Below the pieces are notes generated by a model. That model had not been told where the DNA came from and did not search any database. It saw only the letters and a program-made list of their open reading frames with translations. 64,000 bases of DNA from Gibbula magus (lineage: Eukaryota; Mollusca; Gastropoda; Trochida; Trochidae), in contig OW388291.1 of assembly GCA_936450465.1 (NCBI GenBank), forward strand, positions 80,861,436-80,925,435, given 5' to 3'. Below, piece after piece: positions 47,247 through 59,118 of this stretch. The translations under genes and the position numbers were made by a program. Numbering within the stretch: position 1 is the first letter of the stretch; every line of letters begins with the position of its first letter.

Positions 47247-48735
47247 GAGGACGCAGACCCGTGTCATGTACAGGACTGAGAGGACGCAGACCCGTGTCAT
47301 GTACAGGACTGAGAGGACGCAGAACCGTGTCATGAGAGGACGCAGACATGTGTCTTGTACAGGACTGAGAGGACACAGACCTGTGTCTTGTAAGGACTGA
47401 GAGGATGCAGATCCGTGTCATGAGAGGATGCAGACCCGTGTCTTGTACAGGACTGAGAGGACGCAGACCTGTGTCTTGTACAGGACTGAGAGGACGCAGA
47501 CCTGTGTCTTGTACAGGACTTAGAGGGTGCAGACCTGTGTCTTGTACAGGACTGAGAGGACGCAGACCTGTGTCTTGTACAGGACTGAGAGGACGCAGAA
47601 CCGTGTCATGAGAGGACGCAGACATGTGTCTTGTACAGGACTGAGAGGACACAGACCTGTGTCTTGTAAGGACTGAGAGGATGCAGATCCGTGTCATGAG
47701 AGGATGCAGACCCGTGTCTTGTACAGGACTGAGAGGACACAGACCTGTGTCTTGTACAGGACTGAGAGGACGCAGACCTGTGTCTTGTACAGGACTTAGA
47801 GGGTGCAGACCTGTGTCTTGTACAGGACTGAGAGGACGCAGACCTGTGTCTTGAGAGGAAGCAGACACGTGTCTTGTACAGGACTGAGAGGATGCAGACC
47901 CGTGTCTTTTACAGGACTGAGAGGACGCAGACCTGTGTCTTGAAAAGGACTGAGAGGACGCAGACCTGTGTCTTGTACAGGACTGAGAGGACGCAGACCT
48001 GTGTCTTGTACAGGACTTAGAGGGTGCAGACCTGTGTCTTGTACAGGACTGAGAGGACGCAGACCTGTGTCTTGTACAGGACTGAGAGGACGCAGAACCG
48101 TGTCATGAGAGGACGCAGACATGTGTCTTGTACAGGACTGAGAGGACACAGACCTGTGTCTTGTAAGGACTGAGAGGATGCAGATCCGTGTCATGAGAGG
48201 ATGCAGACCCGTGTCTTGTACAGGACTGAGAGGACACAGACCTGTGTCTTGTACAGGACTGAGAGGACGCAGACCTGTGTCTTGTACAGGACTTAGAGGG
48301 TGCAGACCTGTGTCTTGTACAGGACTGAGAGGACGCAGACCTGTGTCTTGAGAGGAAGCAGACACGTGTCTTGTACAGGACTGAGAGGATGCAGACCCGT
48401 GTCTTTTACAGGACTGAGAGGACGCAGACCTGTGTCTTGAAAAGGACTGAGAGGACGCAGACCTGTGTCTTGTACAGGACTTAGAGGGTGCAGACCTGTG
48501 TCTTGTACAGGACTGAGAGGACGCAGACCTGTGTCTTGAGAGGAAGCAGACACGTGTCTTGTACAGGACTGAGAGGATGCAGACCCGTGTCTTTTACAGG
48601 ACTGAGAGGACGCAGACCTGTGTCTTGAAAAGGACTGAGAGGACGCAGACCTGTGTCTTGTACAGGACTGAGAGGACGCAGACCCGTGTCTTGTACAGGA
48701 CTGAGAGGACGCAGACCCGTGTCTTGTACAGGTGC
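47236..48735. repeat. 33-bp minisatellite starting at the POLE2 stop codon, with 496-bp higher-order repeat
   Basis: The units read CAGGACTGAGAGGACGCAGA then CCTGTGTCTTGTA, about 45 in tandem. Variant units recur at a fixed offset: the ATGCAGATCCGTGTCATGAG variant near 47404, 47681 and 48177, and the GAGAGGAAGCAGACACGTGT variant near 47853, 48349 and 48539. A spacing of 496 bp (15 units) indicates a higher-order duplication. As the unit is a multiple of three, long repetitive frames stay open on both strands, but these are not genes. The array would lie in the POLE2 3' UTR. Confidence 0.93.
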
Positions 48736-48969
48736 TTCACTGTGAAACATGCCAGCTTTCGAATTGCTCAATTTGTGACAGGCCTCAGAGACAACCAGTC
48801 ACAAGATTGTTTTCACAGCCAAGAGGTTTTTTTATATTTGAGATATGTGTAATAACATCTGATGGAATATCACTGATTTGAAGACTACTGGGAAGCGTGA
48901 TGACTTCAACCTCATGGTGTTTATTTTTCATTGTTAAATGGCCTCAATCCACTGTTTGGTCAGTGATTT

Positions 48970-48975
48970 AATAAA
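48970..48975 (+). terminator. POLE2: Candidate POLE2 polyadenylation signal
   Basis: AATAAA, within TTTAATAAATAATT, is a clear polyadenylation hexamer in the non-repetitive sequence just after the minisatellite. Use of it would give a 3' UTR of about 1.7 kb. Its use is inferred only. Confidence 0.35.
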
Positions 48976-49379
48976 TAATTAAACCTATTTTCCATCAGTG
49001 AGATATATTAACTAAGGGTTCTTGCAATATGCTATTTTTTAAATAAGAAAAGCTTTAGTATATTCTGGGAATATGCTTAACAGAAAAACTGTAAATTTCT
49101 ACTGATTTTTGTTTTTGATTATCCTGACATACGTCTGTAGAGAGTATTTTATTGAGTTTGTCAAATACCACATTTGCTTGAGTGTCATGGGTAAAGTTGA
49201 TATATCATGAATAAGGTAGGGACATTAAATATAATCATCGGTGTGATCAACTAGTGTGAACATAAAAACTTTCTACCTCACCTGATGAAATAAACATGGC
49301 ATTTATCGAGAAAAGATGTGACCTGTAATATGTCATTGCTAATTGTATTATAAATAATGATACATAAAGGATAAATAAA

Positions 49380-50500
49380 AACACATGAAGGAGAGCTTAA
49401 TATAGACACATGAGGGACAGATAAATATTAAGCATGAGGTACACATTAATATAGACACATGAGGGACAGATAAATATTAAGCATGAGGTACACATTAATA
49501 TAGACACATGAGGGACAGATAAATATTAAGCATGAGGTACACATTAATATAGACACATGAGGGACAGATAAATATTAAGCATGAGGTACACATTAATATA
49601 GATACATGAGGGACAGATAAATATTAAGCATGAGGTACACATTAATATAGATACATGAGGGACAGATAAATATTAAGCATGAGGTACACATTAATATAGA
49701 TACACGAGGGACAGATAAATATTAAGCATGAGGTACACATTAATATAGATACATGAGGGACAGATAAATATTAAGCATGAGGTACACATTAATATAGATA
49801 CACGAGGGACAGATAAATATTAAGCATGAGGTACACATTAATATAGATACACGAGGGACAGATAAATATTAAGCATGAGGTACACATTAATATAGACACA
49901 TGAGGGAGAGATAAATATTAAGCATGAGGTACACATTAATATAGATACATGAGGGAGAGATAAATATTAAGCATGAGGTACACATTAATATAGACACATG
50001 AGGGAGAGATAAATATTAAGCATGAGGTACACATTAATATAGACACATGAGGGAGAGATAAATATTAAGCATGAGGTACACATTAATATAGATACATGAG
50101 GGAGAGATAAATATTAAGCATGAGGTACACATTAATATAGATACATGAGGGACAGATAAATATTAAGCATGAGGTAAACATTAATATAGATACATGAGGG
50201 AGAGATAAATATTAAGCATGAGGTACACATTAATATAGATACATGAGGGAGAGATAAATATTAAGCATGAGGTAAACATTAATATAGATACATGAGGGAG
50301 AGATAAATATTAAGCATGAGGTACACATTAATATAGATACATGAGGGAGAGATAAATATTAAGCATGAGGTAAACATTAATATAGATACATGAGGGACAG
50401 ATAAATATTAAGCATGAGGTAAACATTAATATAGATACATGAGGGACAGATAAATATTAAGCATGAGGTAAACATTAATATAGATACATGAGGGACGCAT
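49380..50500. repeat. 49-bp minisatellite, about 22 units
   Basis: The units read ACACATTAATATAGACACAT, GAGGGACAGATAAATATTAA and GCATGAGGT, with period 49 (for example 49441 to 49490). Variants are ATACATG, ATACACG, GGGAGAG and GTAAACA. The variants fall in blocks (ACACATG early, GGGAGAG middle, GTAAACA late), suggesting recent local duplication. Confidence 0.95.
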
Positions 50501-50559
50501 ACATATACCAACACGTACATAAAGACATCTTGAAAATGATCATGATCTTGATAGCTTAA

Positions 50560-51205
50560 TTTAGACACATTAGGGACAGATAAATATAGAAAAATGCGGG
50601 ACAGATAAATACAGACACTTGAAGGACACTTGAATATAGACACATGAGGGACACGTAACTATAGACACATGAGGGACACATAAATATAGACACACGAGGG
50701 ACACGTAAATAGACACATGAGGAACACGTAACTATAGACACATGAGGGACACGTAACTATAAACACATGAGGGACACACTTAAATATAGACACACGAGGG
50801 ACATACTTAAATATAGACACATGAGGGACACTTAAATATAGACACATGAGGAACACTTGAATATAGACACATGAGGAACACTTGAATATAGACACATGAG
50901 GGACACACTTGAATATAGACACACGAGGAACACTTGAATATAGACACATGAGGGACACTTGAATATAGACACACAAGGGACACTTGAATATAGACACATG
51001 AGGGACACTTGAATATAGACACATGAGGGACACTTGAATATAGACACATGAGGGACACTTGAATATAGACACATGAGGGACACACTTGAATATAGACACA
51101 TGAGGGACACTTGAATATAGACACATGAGGGACACTTGAATATAGACACATGAGGGACACTTGAATATAGACACATGAGGGACACTTAAATATAGACACA
51201 TGAGG
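50560..51205. repeat. ~25-bp minisatellite derived from the 49-bp unit
   Basis: The units are ACACTTGAATATAGACACAT plus GAGGG, with ACGTAACT and ACTTAAAT variants. They share the ATATAGACACATGAGGGACA core with the neighbouring 49-bp array. The unit is not a multiple of three and lacks stops on the minus strand, so several overlapping repetitive frames appear open. None is a gene. Confidence 0.93.
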
Positions 51206-52362
51206 GACAGGTGATGTACTCTACATCAGTGAGAGGGTTGGTATAATTTCCCTTTTCAAACAGCACAATTTTACTCTTCATTTACAAGTTTCAAAGTGTT
51301 GGAACTGGATCCTCCAGAAGTCTTACTTCCTCTTTAGAAAACAGCCCTCTGAAATGTTCCAAATATCAGTTTTGAATTTCATTCAAAGTTAAGCTAATTA
51401 GTTATGTTGATTGCAATATTCTTCAGAGATGCCTTCTTGTAAATCATGTCCATGTATTCAACTTTTATTTCTTATCTCAAATAGCTTTTTATTCAAATAA
51501 TTTGTAAATCAAACTTCCTGTAAATATATAAGGATGGGAAATGTACATAAATATAAATATTTATTTTATGGTTATTTGTTTGTAATCATGATTTAAAATA
51601 CAATAGCACAATAGATTTGTTTTGGTGGTACTATATTCCCTGAATATTACCTTGTACAATTCTTTTTTTTATATAAAAGTAAAAATATGACATTTATAAT
51701 ATCTCATAAATATTTTTATATTTAAAATGTGAAGGTATTCAGTATCATGTTGATATTTGAATTGGTTGTGTGAACTACAAGCATCACTTCAGGTGTCATG
51801 TAGCAGTTACAAGTTAACAATTTAAAATCTTTTCTAAAAAAATTATATATTTTATACTCGCAAATAAAGCAGTATGTTTAGAAGTCCTATTAAAAAAATT
51901 AATCTTCATAAATGTAACTTTTATGTGTGTGTTTTTTTTTGCCTTGAAATTGATAAAATCTTTATTTAGATAATATGTGAAGACTATTATATATGGTTTC
52001 AACTCCTGTCCTCCATTCCTACATGCTGGATTGTATAGAAACCTTCTGTTGCTGCATCAGGATGTTAAGGCAATACCCTGATATTGTAAGACGGGAAAGA
52101 TAACCAACCAATGAAATGACTTCAAATCAAGCAATATTGTCACTTCTCAGATGTGGAGACTGATGAGCGATCATCAACTTTCGACATTTCTTTGGCTGAC
52201 AATATACATGCTTTAAATAGCCTAACAAATCTTTCCCGTCTTACACATTCAGGGTATAATCGTATTGGTAGTCTTACAGATTGAAGTATCATGATGGAAC
52301 AGCGGGAGATAAAATTTACCCCTCTCGTTCTTCTGGGACAATGTGTTTAGATAATCAAGATT
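51206..52362. other. Intergenic sequence, no gene seen
   Basis: AT-rich. No exon or element was recognised. Confidence 0.5.
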
Positions 52363-52676
52363 ACCATGAACTGAGGGGCGGGATAGCGCATTCGGCTTCG
52401 GATCAAGAGGTCCGGGGTTCGAATCCCGCCAGGGGCACGGCAACTTTGTCTGAGAACTGTTCTACACGCAGTAAGGTTTGGGTGCAATGCTACACTGACT
52501 TTCAGCGTAGTACCACCCATGGTTCGCTAGTTCCAGCCGATGCTCGCAGGTTTCACCGCAATGCATAGCCACATGGCTTGCAGGCTTTCTCCCTGCCATA
52601 ATACTAGCAGCCGCGATATAAGTGAAATACTCTTGAAAGTATAAACCCCAACTCACCTCACCTCACCATGAACTGA
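52363..52676 (+). mobile_element. tRNA-derived SINE, second full-length copy
   Basis: The body is 52375-52664 between duplications ACCATGAACTGA (52363-52374 and 52665-52676). It matches 41312 but lacks about 12 bases of the A-box region (GATAGCGCATTCGG). The B box GGTTCGAATCC is intact. The tail is CCAACTCACCTCACCTCACC, the simple form of the CTCACC tail that is expanded at 34190. Confidence 0.92.
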
Positions 52677-54091
52677 CCAAGCAAGTTAGTACCTTGACCT
52701 CAACATTCAGTAGGAATATGTTGGTTTGTTGCTTGGTAGCTCGTTATATCATTAAGTGTCTCATGAGTACTTGAGTTCTGAGACAGTAGAAAAGCAGGGG
52801 TTGAGTCTATTTTGTGGACCTGAAATAAACTAAACTGCGCTCCTTTGTTTTACATTCATTTGCATTAATGTTAAATTGTCTCCTTCTCAATATTGATTTG
52901 CTTAATTTACAAATATTTAAGTCATCATTTATCTTCCAAAAGTTAATATGAAATAAGACACAATACTGCTAAGTTATCATTCGACAGTAGCAATATTGAC
53001 TGGGAAGAAGGACCAGTTATTCTGATGCCAGCTATGGATAATTCTATGTTGGTTCCTTTACAAAATGTGTATTATACATTTATACACTTTCAAACTGATG
53101 TTTGTTGTAAGTTTTCTAAATATGACATTATTTAAACTTTGGTATACAGTTCTTTATTGTGTGATTCTTGCTAGACATTCAGGAGATGTAAATTGATACT
53201 GTAACAGATAACTCGCTGGATTTCATGTGTTTCCATCTGACAATGAGATTGGGTAACAAGATCTTGTTTTTAAGGAGACAATAATGAAGATGTTTATTAA
53301 ATTATGTAAGAATAACTAGCAACTTTTTGACAGTGTTCATCATCAGTTGAAGAATCTCACTTTTTAATTTTAGTCCCAAGATTGTGTTGACCTAGAATGT
53401 GTAAGGTTATACAACAAATAAATGAAATTGATGGGATGCCGTGACTCTACTGGATTCAAATTCTCTCAGTATTGGTTTACTTTATGAGTTTTGAGTCATA
53501 GTTATGAAGTAATCACAGGGACATTTTGCACTTCAACAATTGTTTGAAATTAATTTTGCTTTTGTAAGATTTAAAGATTTGCTTTTTACATTGATTAACA
53601 AAAAACAATTTAAATTGTGTTTATGTTGCACAACTCAAAAGTATGTAATTTTAATATTCATTGTTTGGTGGTTGCGTTCAAGTTTAAAAAATGTAAGATA
53701 GACTATAGTGAGTGAATATAACATTTTGGAAAGTAATACGTTATCATTACTCATAGGTTAAGTTCAAGATACTGCTGTCGTGAAACAAAGGTTTGAGAAG
53801 ACAAATTATCATATGACGTCATATTAGTTATGATGGCCATTTCTGAAAATATAAACTTTCTATCTCACTTGATGAAATAAACATGGTAAATTACAAGACA
53901 GATATATAATATTATATAATATATATCATCTTATCAGGTTTTGTTTGCATTGCAGTGGATTGTGAACTATTTTTTTTTATCTTTTCAACATATACGGTAG
54001 GATTGGTATATTTAATTTATAAAAGTATGTTATTTATTCTGATTGCTTATCGAAGGCCTTGACATTTAACTTTTAAGTACTGGTTCTTCAT
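52677..54091. other. Intergenic sequence, no gene seen
   Basis: AT-rich. CACTTGATGAAATAAACATG near 53865 resembles CACCTGATGAAATAAACATG near 49280, a short shared fragment of unknown origin. Confidence 0.5.
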
Positions 54092-54314
54092 CAACTTCCC
54101 AATGAAAGGCATAACTCTTGCCAGTCTCCATTACTGGCTGATTTAGGCCTTGCAGTATTTCCTTATAAAATCTGTATTTAGAAAACCAAGCCCGCTTTGC
54201 ATTTCTGGTGCAGCGATTCACTATCTTGACACAACAAAGCTAGGGAAATACCGCAAGGCTTAAATCAGCCAGTATTGCAGACTGGCAAGAGTTATGTCTT
54301 GCGTTTGGAAGTTG
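54092..54314. mobile_element. Inverted-repeat MITE, best-preserved copy
   Basis: Arms of about 71 bp at 54092-54162 and 54244-54314 are near-perfect reverse complements (GGCATAACTCTTGCCAGTCT, GGCTGATTTAGGCCTTGCAG). An 80-bp centre has GCAGCGATTCACTATCTTGA. Other copies are at 22917 (half) and 28844. Confidence 0.85.
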
Positions 54315-55170
54315 GTTCTTCTAAGGTGCAGTGTCAGGTTCACTTTGTAATACTTCATGAAAATGTCAACAAGAAGTGATGAAACTCAATTTCATCTAAA
54401 CTGAGAACTGTAGTATCTAATAAATGTTGAATCTGATTCTTGAAAGTGATTGATATTTTAATGCGACGAAGCCAGAGCTATTTTGTGCCAGAGATAGAGG
54501 TTAAAATTCTGAATGTGTTAAAGATGTACAAGTGGAATCGGTGAAGTGAATGTAACAGACTGCAACATATTCTTCTCAAGAGAACAATCTGAATATGACT
54601 CAAGTTTGCAAGATTGTCTGAATGTTACCTACTAAGTATTACCTAGTATACTGGACAAAATAAGTTAGGGATATTAGAAGTTTTATTATCAAATATATTG
54701 GTTCATGGGGTGCTTTGGTAAATACAAACCGGTTCTAGAATATGAATTCAAGGCAAACCGTATTTCCTCAAATATATATACAATCCAGGCCTCGACTAGA
54801 ATCTGAGGAGGAGGGGGGTGCTGAATGAAATAGAGCCCAAGGGTTGTATTGCAGGAAATACGGTTCCTCTGAATGAATAGCGTCTCTGACAAAAGTTATT
54901 TTTGTATGACATTGGTAAACTTTGTGTATATAACACTTTGTAGATAGAAACATCATGTGCTTTGGTCATTGATACATTATATTCGACCCTCGAGGTCTAC
55001 TTTGCTTCGTGACAAATTGTACAGCTGTAACACAGTTCTATTTTAGTCATGGGTTATATATTTATTTTACAACTGTACATTGATAATAATTTCCATTGTC
55101 TTCTGTTTTATTTTTGCAATGTCTACCAAATAAAACAACGCAACTGTTTGTTTTGAGTGCTTTATATATC
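54315..55170. other. Intergenic sequence, no gene seen
   Basis: AT-rich. GGAGGAGGGGGGTGCTG at about 54805 is the only notable G-run. Confidence 0.45.
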
Positions 55171-55176
55171 ACTTCT

Positions 55177-55425
55177 CAGCTCATTAGGCCTGAAAGGTCA
55201 GATGGGCTGTCATCCGTCTTTTCCAACTTCTTCTTCAGAATCGCTACACCCCCAAAGCTGACATTTTGTATGGAGGTACCTTACCAAACTCCCAAAAATA
55301 ATGGTGTGGCAGGGATGCAATTAAAAGTGGTTATTGGGAAGGGGGACCTACCATGGTGACCAGGGGTAGGAAGGGAAGGGAGAGATCACACCTAAAAGTT
55401 CCACTTGTTACTTGTTTCTTGTAAT
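55177..55425 (+). mobile_element. AGCTCATC element relative, short diverged copy
   Basis: It starts CAGCTCATTAGGCCTGAAAG with TTCCAACTTCTTCTTCAGAA and CAAAGCTGACATTTTGTATG. It then has GGGAAGGGGGACCTACCATG and ends near CACTTGTTACTTGTTTCTTG. The order resembles AGCTCATC copies, but the unit sequence is clearly a different subfamily. Confidence 0.55.
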
Positions 55426-55967
55426 CAAAAGTCTAGGTTAATTATCAAATGAAAGCCATCCTGAGCTCCAACCTGGCATGTCCTTGATACCGGCAAAAAA
55501 AAAGGTCCCTCAACTATTTTGTTCTCTTAATATAAGTTCTCTTAACGGAAACTGCGCAAAAACTGACAGCAGATCCGACTAAGTCAGAGCTGCTGATAAG
55601 ACCACATGAGCAATGCCTTAATTATTATTTGATATGTTAGTCTTTACCTCAGAGATAATGAAATTTAAATCATCACGTTATAAAATAATAGTCCATGTCC
55701 CTTTAAAAGGAATAAAATCTACAAGACAACCTCACTTTATATTGTATTCGAAGTTGAAGTTCCATGAACACAAATTCTCAATTACTGTTGATGTTATAGA
55801 TAAGTATTATATTAGAATCTTGTGGTATCTTGTTGTAAATGTCATTTATTGATTAAATGAGAGATTCAGAATGACAACTTTCTCAAAGTCTTTTCTTAAA
55901 TTTCTTATGCTGGCCAGGTATATCTATTCCACAGTCGTTTGCAGAATTCTGATACTCAAGTTAACTA

Positions 55968-56270
55968 GTGGAGCACAGTGGTGTAGTGGTTAGCATGTCT
56001 GCCTCTCACGCCGGGGTCGAATCCTGGTGGAGACACCAAACATTTGTCACCTGGGTCTTATACTGTGTTGTGTTCTTGGGCAAGGCACATCATCCACATT
56101 GCACTCAGTTCACCCAGCTGTACAAATGGGTACCTGGACATGGGAATGTATGGACCTATATGGTCGCGCGGAGCGCTTCATAGGCGACACCGAAAGTACG
56201 ATTCCTTCAGGGTAATAATTGTGTAGCGCCTTGAGCATGGATATGTGTGCGTAATAAATATACTATTTTT
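55968..56270 (+). mobile_element. tRNA-derived SINE, second family
   Basis: The head GTGGAGCACAGTGGTGTAGT then GGTTAGCATG holds the A box, and GGTCGAATCC (56015-56024) is the B box. The body has GGGCAAGGCACATCATCC, TGGGTACCTGGACATGGGAA, GACCTATATGGTCGCGCGGA and TCCTTCAGGGTAATAATTGT. It ends GTAGCGCCTTGAGCATGG with a TAATAAATA-rich tail. It is a separate family from 41312. A deleted copy is at 9757. Confidence 0.85.
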
Positions 56271-56707
56271 ATAAATGATCAGGGATGATCCGCATCTGGT
56301 TAATGAAGAACTGGTCTGGCAAAGTAAGCAGTGTCTCAGTGGCTTTGAAAGAATAAATAAATAGCAATTACTTTACGTGGACCTGATTCGCTGAACACTG
56401 TCATAAAAATTCAGTTCATACCAGCATAAAATTAATTTCATGACATCACATGATATTTTGCCACGCCCCTTTGAAGTGAGTTGTGTTGTGGATTTTTATT
56501 GGCTGATGAACGAGTTGTAGGTGGGGCTAATAATCCAATGATGTTTTGATTGACTCTTGTCCGTTTCATGTTTATGAGTTTTGAATTCATAAGCGTAAAT
56601 GGTGCCGCTCTAATTGTTTCAAAATTATATATTTGGAGCAATGAAACCTTTTAAAAACATCAAGTATGTGTATATTTATTTATAGGAAATGACTCCAAAA
56701 TGTTCCA

Positions 56708-56766
56708 AGTTCATGGAGGTACTCAGATTTACACAGCGGTTTTTAAGTTTATACCTCCATGAACTT
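56708..56766. repeat. 15-bp-arm hairpin
   Basis: AAGTTCATGGAGGTA and its exact reverse complement TACCTCCATGAACTT are separated by about 29 bases. Weaker flanking inverted similarity (ATGACTCCAAA/TTATGGAGTT) suggests a small foldback element. Confidence 0.75.
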
Positions 56767-57440
56767 ACCGGTAATAAATTATGGAGTTAAATCTTAAAGA
56801 GATAAAGTGAGTCTGGAGATTCTATCCATGTGGATTCTTTTCACGAATCTACTGCACGTGGTTCTTTGGGAGGCAATTAGAATTTGGAAATCTGGTACGA
56901 ACAAGTGACAATTTCTTGATTCTGAGAATGTGACGTGTCAACGCCGCTCAATCCTTTGGAAATATTGATGGGCGTCAAATTATCAAAAAATGACCTAAAA
57001 CTTATCAACTTTTGTTTCTTCAAAACTTTAAAAGTAAATCTTTGCTAAAGACATTCCTTTCTTATATGGTGAAGATGAGAAACCTGACAAAGTAAATATG
57101 GATGGCCTATAAATGCCTCTCAAAGACCCATAATGGCTGCATAAAAATACTAATTTCCTATTTTCCAAGGCGATATTAAAACCACCTTTATCTTTTCTTC
57201 AGGCCTTAAGCATTGTTCCACATTGGGAAAGGTTTTAATAGGTTTCTCTAAGAAATGAAACAAAAACTCTGTTTTCATTTTAGTTTGCCTGGCAGTCATT
57301 CACTTGATATCTAGAGGGAGATGTGTGATTACACTCCTGGCTTCACCAAGTTCTAAATCTATGCTTGTGATGCAAGTGTCTGAAACGATTATGGTCACTT
57401 ATTATATATATATTTGGTTATAAATATCGCACCACCCACT
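56767..57440. other. Intergenic sequence, no gene seen
   Basis: AT-rich. No exon or element was recognised. Confidence 0.5.
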
Positions 57441-57442
57441 TT

Positions 57443-57655
57443 TTAGCTCATCAGGCCAAATGGGCTTATGCCATGCATGGCATGCGTCCTACCATCCGTA
57501 AACTTTTCACTTTTTCAATTTCTTCTCCAGAACTAGGGGCTCTAGAGAGCTGAAAATTTATGAACAGACTCCTTGACCATTGGGGATTCTAAATTTAGAT
57601 ATGATGGCCCTGTGTTCCCAAATATGGTCACAGGGGTCATGACCTAAAACTACAT
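57443..57655 (+). mobile_element. AGCTCATC element, truncated copy 4
   Basis: TTTTTAGCTCATCAGGCCAA, AAACTTTTCACTTTTTCAAT, one unit with AGAGAGCTGAAAATTTATGA, and GGTCACAGGGGTCATGACCT. It stops after a single unit, with no right end. Confidence 0.75.
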
Positions 57656-58081
57656 GTGATAACTACATTTAACATAAACTTCGAATTTGTCTTCTTAAAA
57701 ATACGAGTTTTGCCGATTATTACTGATAACTTTCCGCATTTTCATGCTAGCAACTTAAAACTTTCTGGAAATAATCACCATAACCTCAACATTCGTAAAC
57801 TATTAAGAAATTTGGCGTATTTAGCAAATAGTGAACTGTTTTTTAACACCAAACTTCTGTTTACATTCACGACGTGCACCCGATCACTGCAAATTCTCGC
57901 GAACAGTCCCCGATCACTGCACCTCTGCAGAACAGGACGTTCCAGGGGGTGATGACGTCATAAACAGGATGACGTCACAATGCTATGAAATCACTATGAT
58001 GGAAGTCAAATGACAGAGGTGTGCTCAGAAATGTACACTTTTTTCATTGAAACATATTAAGAATGATTTTGGATGATAAAT

Positions 58082-58228
58082 AGAATCTCACCCTTGTGTC
58101 TTCTGATATCAAATATATTAACACTCGTTGATAAAAGTAAAAATATCCTCGGTAAGCCTCGGATATTTGTAACTTTTATCATCTCGTGTTGATACATTTG
58201 ATATCAGAAGACACTTGGGTGAGATTCT
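58082..58228. repeat. Long foldback, ~67-bp arms
   Basis: The left arm (58082-58148) and right arm (58161-58228) are reverse complements with few mismatches (AGAATCTCACCC, TGTCTTCTGATATCAAAT, GATAAAAGT). About 12 bases (TCGGTAAGCCTC) separate them. The dispersed repeat beginning at 58245 follows directly. Confidence 0.9.
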
Positions 58229-58244
58229 CTATATACCGCGCCAG

Positions 58245-58700
58245 TGACGTCACGTGTCAAATACATTGAGAAACTCAACCCCAAAAATACATTGTGGCAG
58301 TATCTAAAAGATAGCTTTACAAGAGATGATATAATAGTTTCATGATTAAAGCTTCTGGCAAAAACATGCTATTGCGGTTTATGACTGTTTGAGGGATAAT
58401 GTCGATGGAGTACACAAATCTCTGTATTTGCGCAAAAAAATTATGAGTGTTACTGTACATAAAAGTGTAAATTCCCGCTCATATCCAAACAGAAGATACC
58501 TTTGTTCAAAATTGCTGTGTCAAACATGTCCACTATATGCATACTGCCACTGGCACTATCTGTAGGTGCGGACTCGACCCATGTCAAAAGCATACGCATT
58601 GGGGAGGTGTCACTGTCAGGTGACAACACATTGAATAATTATCAAATGCATTTGGAGTTGGAGGGAATACAAGAGTTATCAGAAGATGACGTATCCCACT
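58245..58700. repeat. Dispersed repeat, second copy
   Basis: It is colinear with 44767-45010: GCCAGTGACGTCACGTGTCA, AATACATTGAGAAACTCAAC, TGGCAGTATCTAAAAGATAG and GAATAATTATCAAATGCATT then GAGTTGGAGGGAATACAA. The adjoining long foldback suggests both belong to one larger element. A broken frame contains ELEGIQELSEDD; no family was recognised. Confidence 0.6.
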
Positions 58701-59118
58701 GGTCCCACATAATTTGTAAAACACATCTTTGACAGATATATATCTACTTCTATTCTTCTGTTTGTGGGTAATACACATGCTGAGTTTCAGGTATTACAGT
58801 ATTACATACCGGTGGGATAATAATAATTGGAGGCGTTACTTAATCAAGTTTCCTGTGCCTATAACCAGGGATGCAGATCGGTCTATTTGCCGGACATGTC
58901 TGATTGAAGAAAATCAAAAAGAAAACTAAACAAACATCCCTTACAAGCATGAAATAAAGGCAAACCGCCCTGCTTGTGTCGGTCATATATTTTAATTGTT
59001 TATGAAAATAAAAAACACGTTGATCCAGTCAAAAACATGAACAAGTTAAAAACACAAGTCACATTTAGGCCTAAAAAGGCTAAAACCTGTATTCATTCAC
59101 CAAAAATGTATCCACAAG

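Noticed and set aside
47191..48852. Long open frames on both strands with DTGLRPLSPVQ or TERTQTRVLYR repeats
   Set aside because: They are translations of the 33-bp minisatellite, whose period is a multiple of three. They have no splice context or start signal and are repetitive in all open frames.
50659..51201. Minus-strand frames of up to 180 codons rich in CLYSSVPHVSIF
   Set aside because: The ~25-bp unit is open in all three minus frames, giving three versions of the same repeat. This is a composition effect, not a gene.
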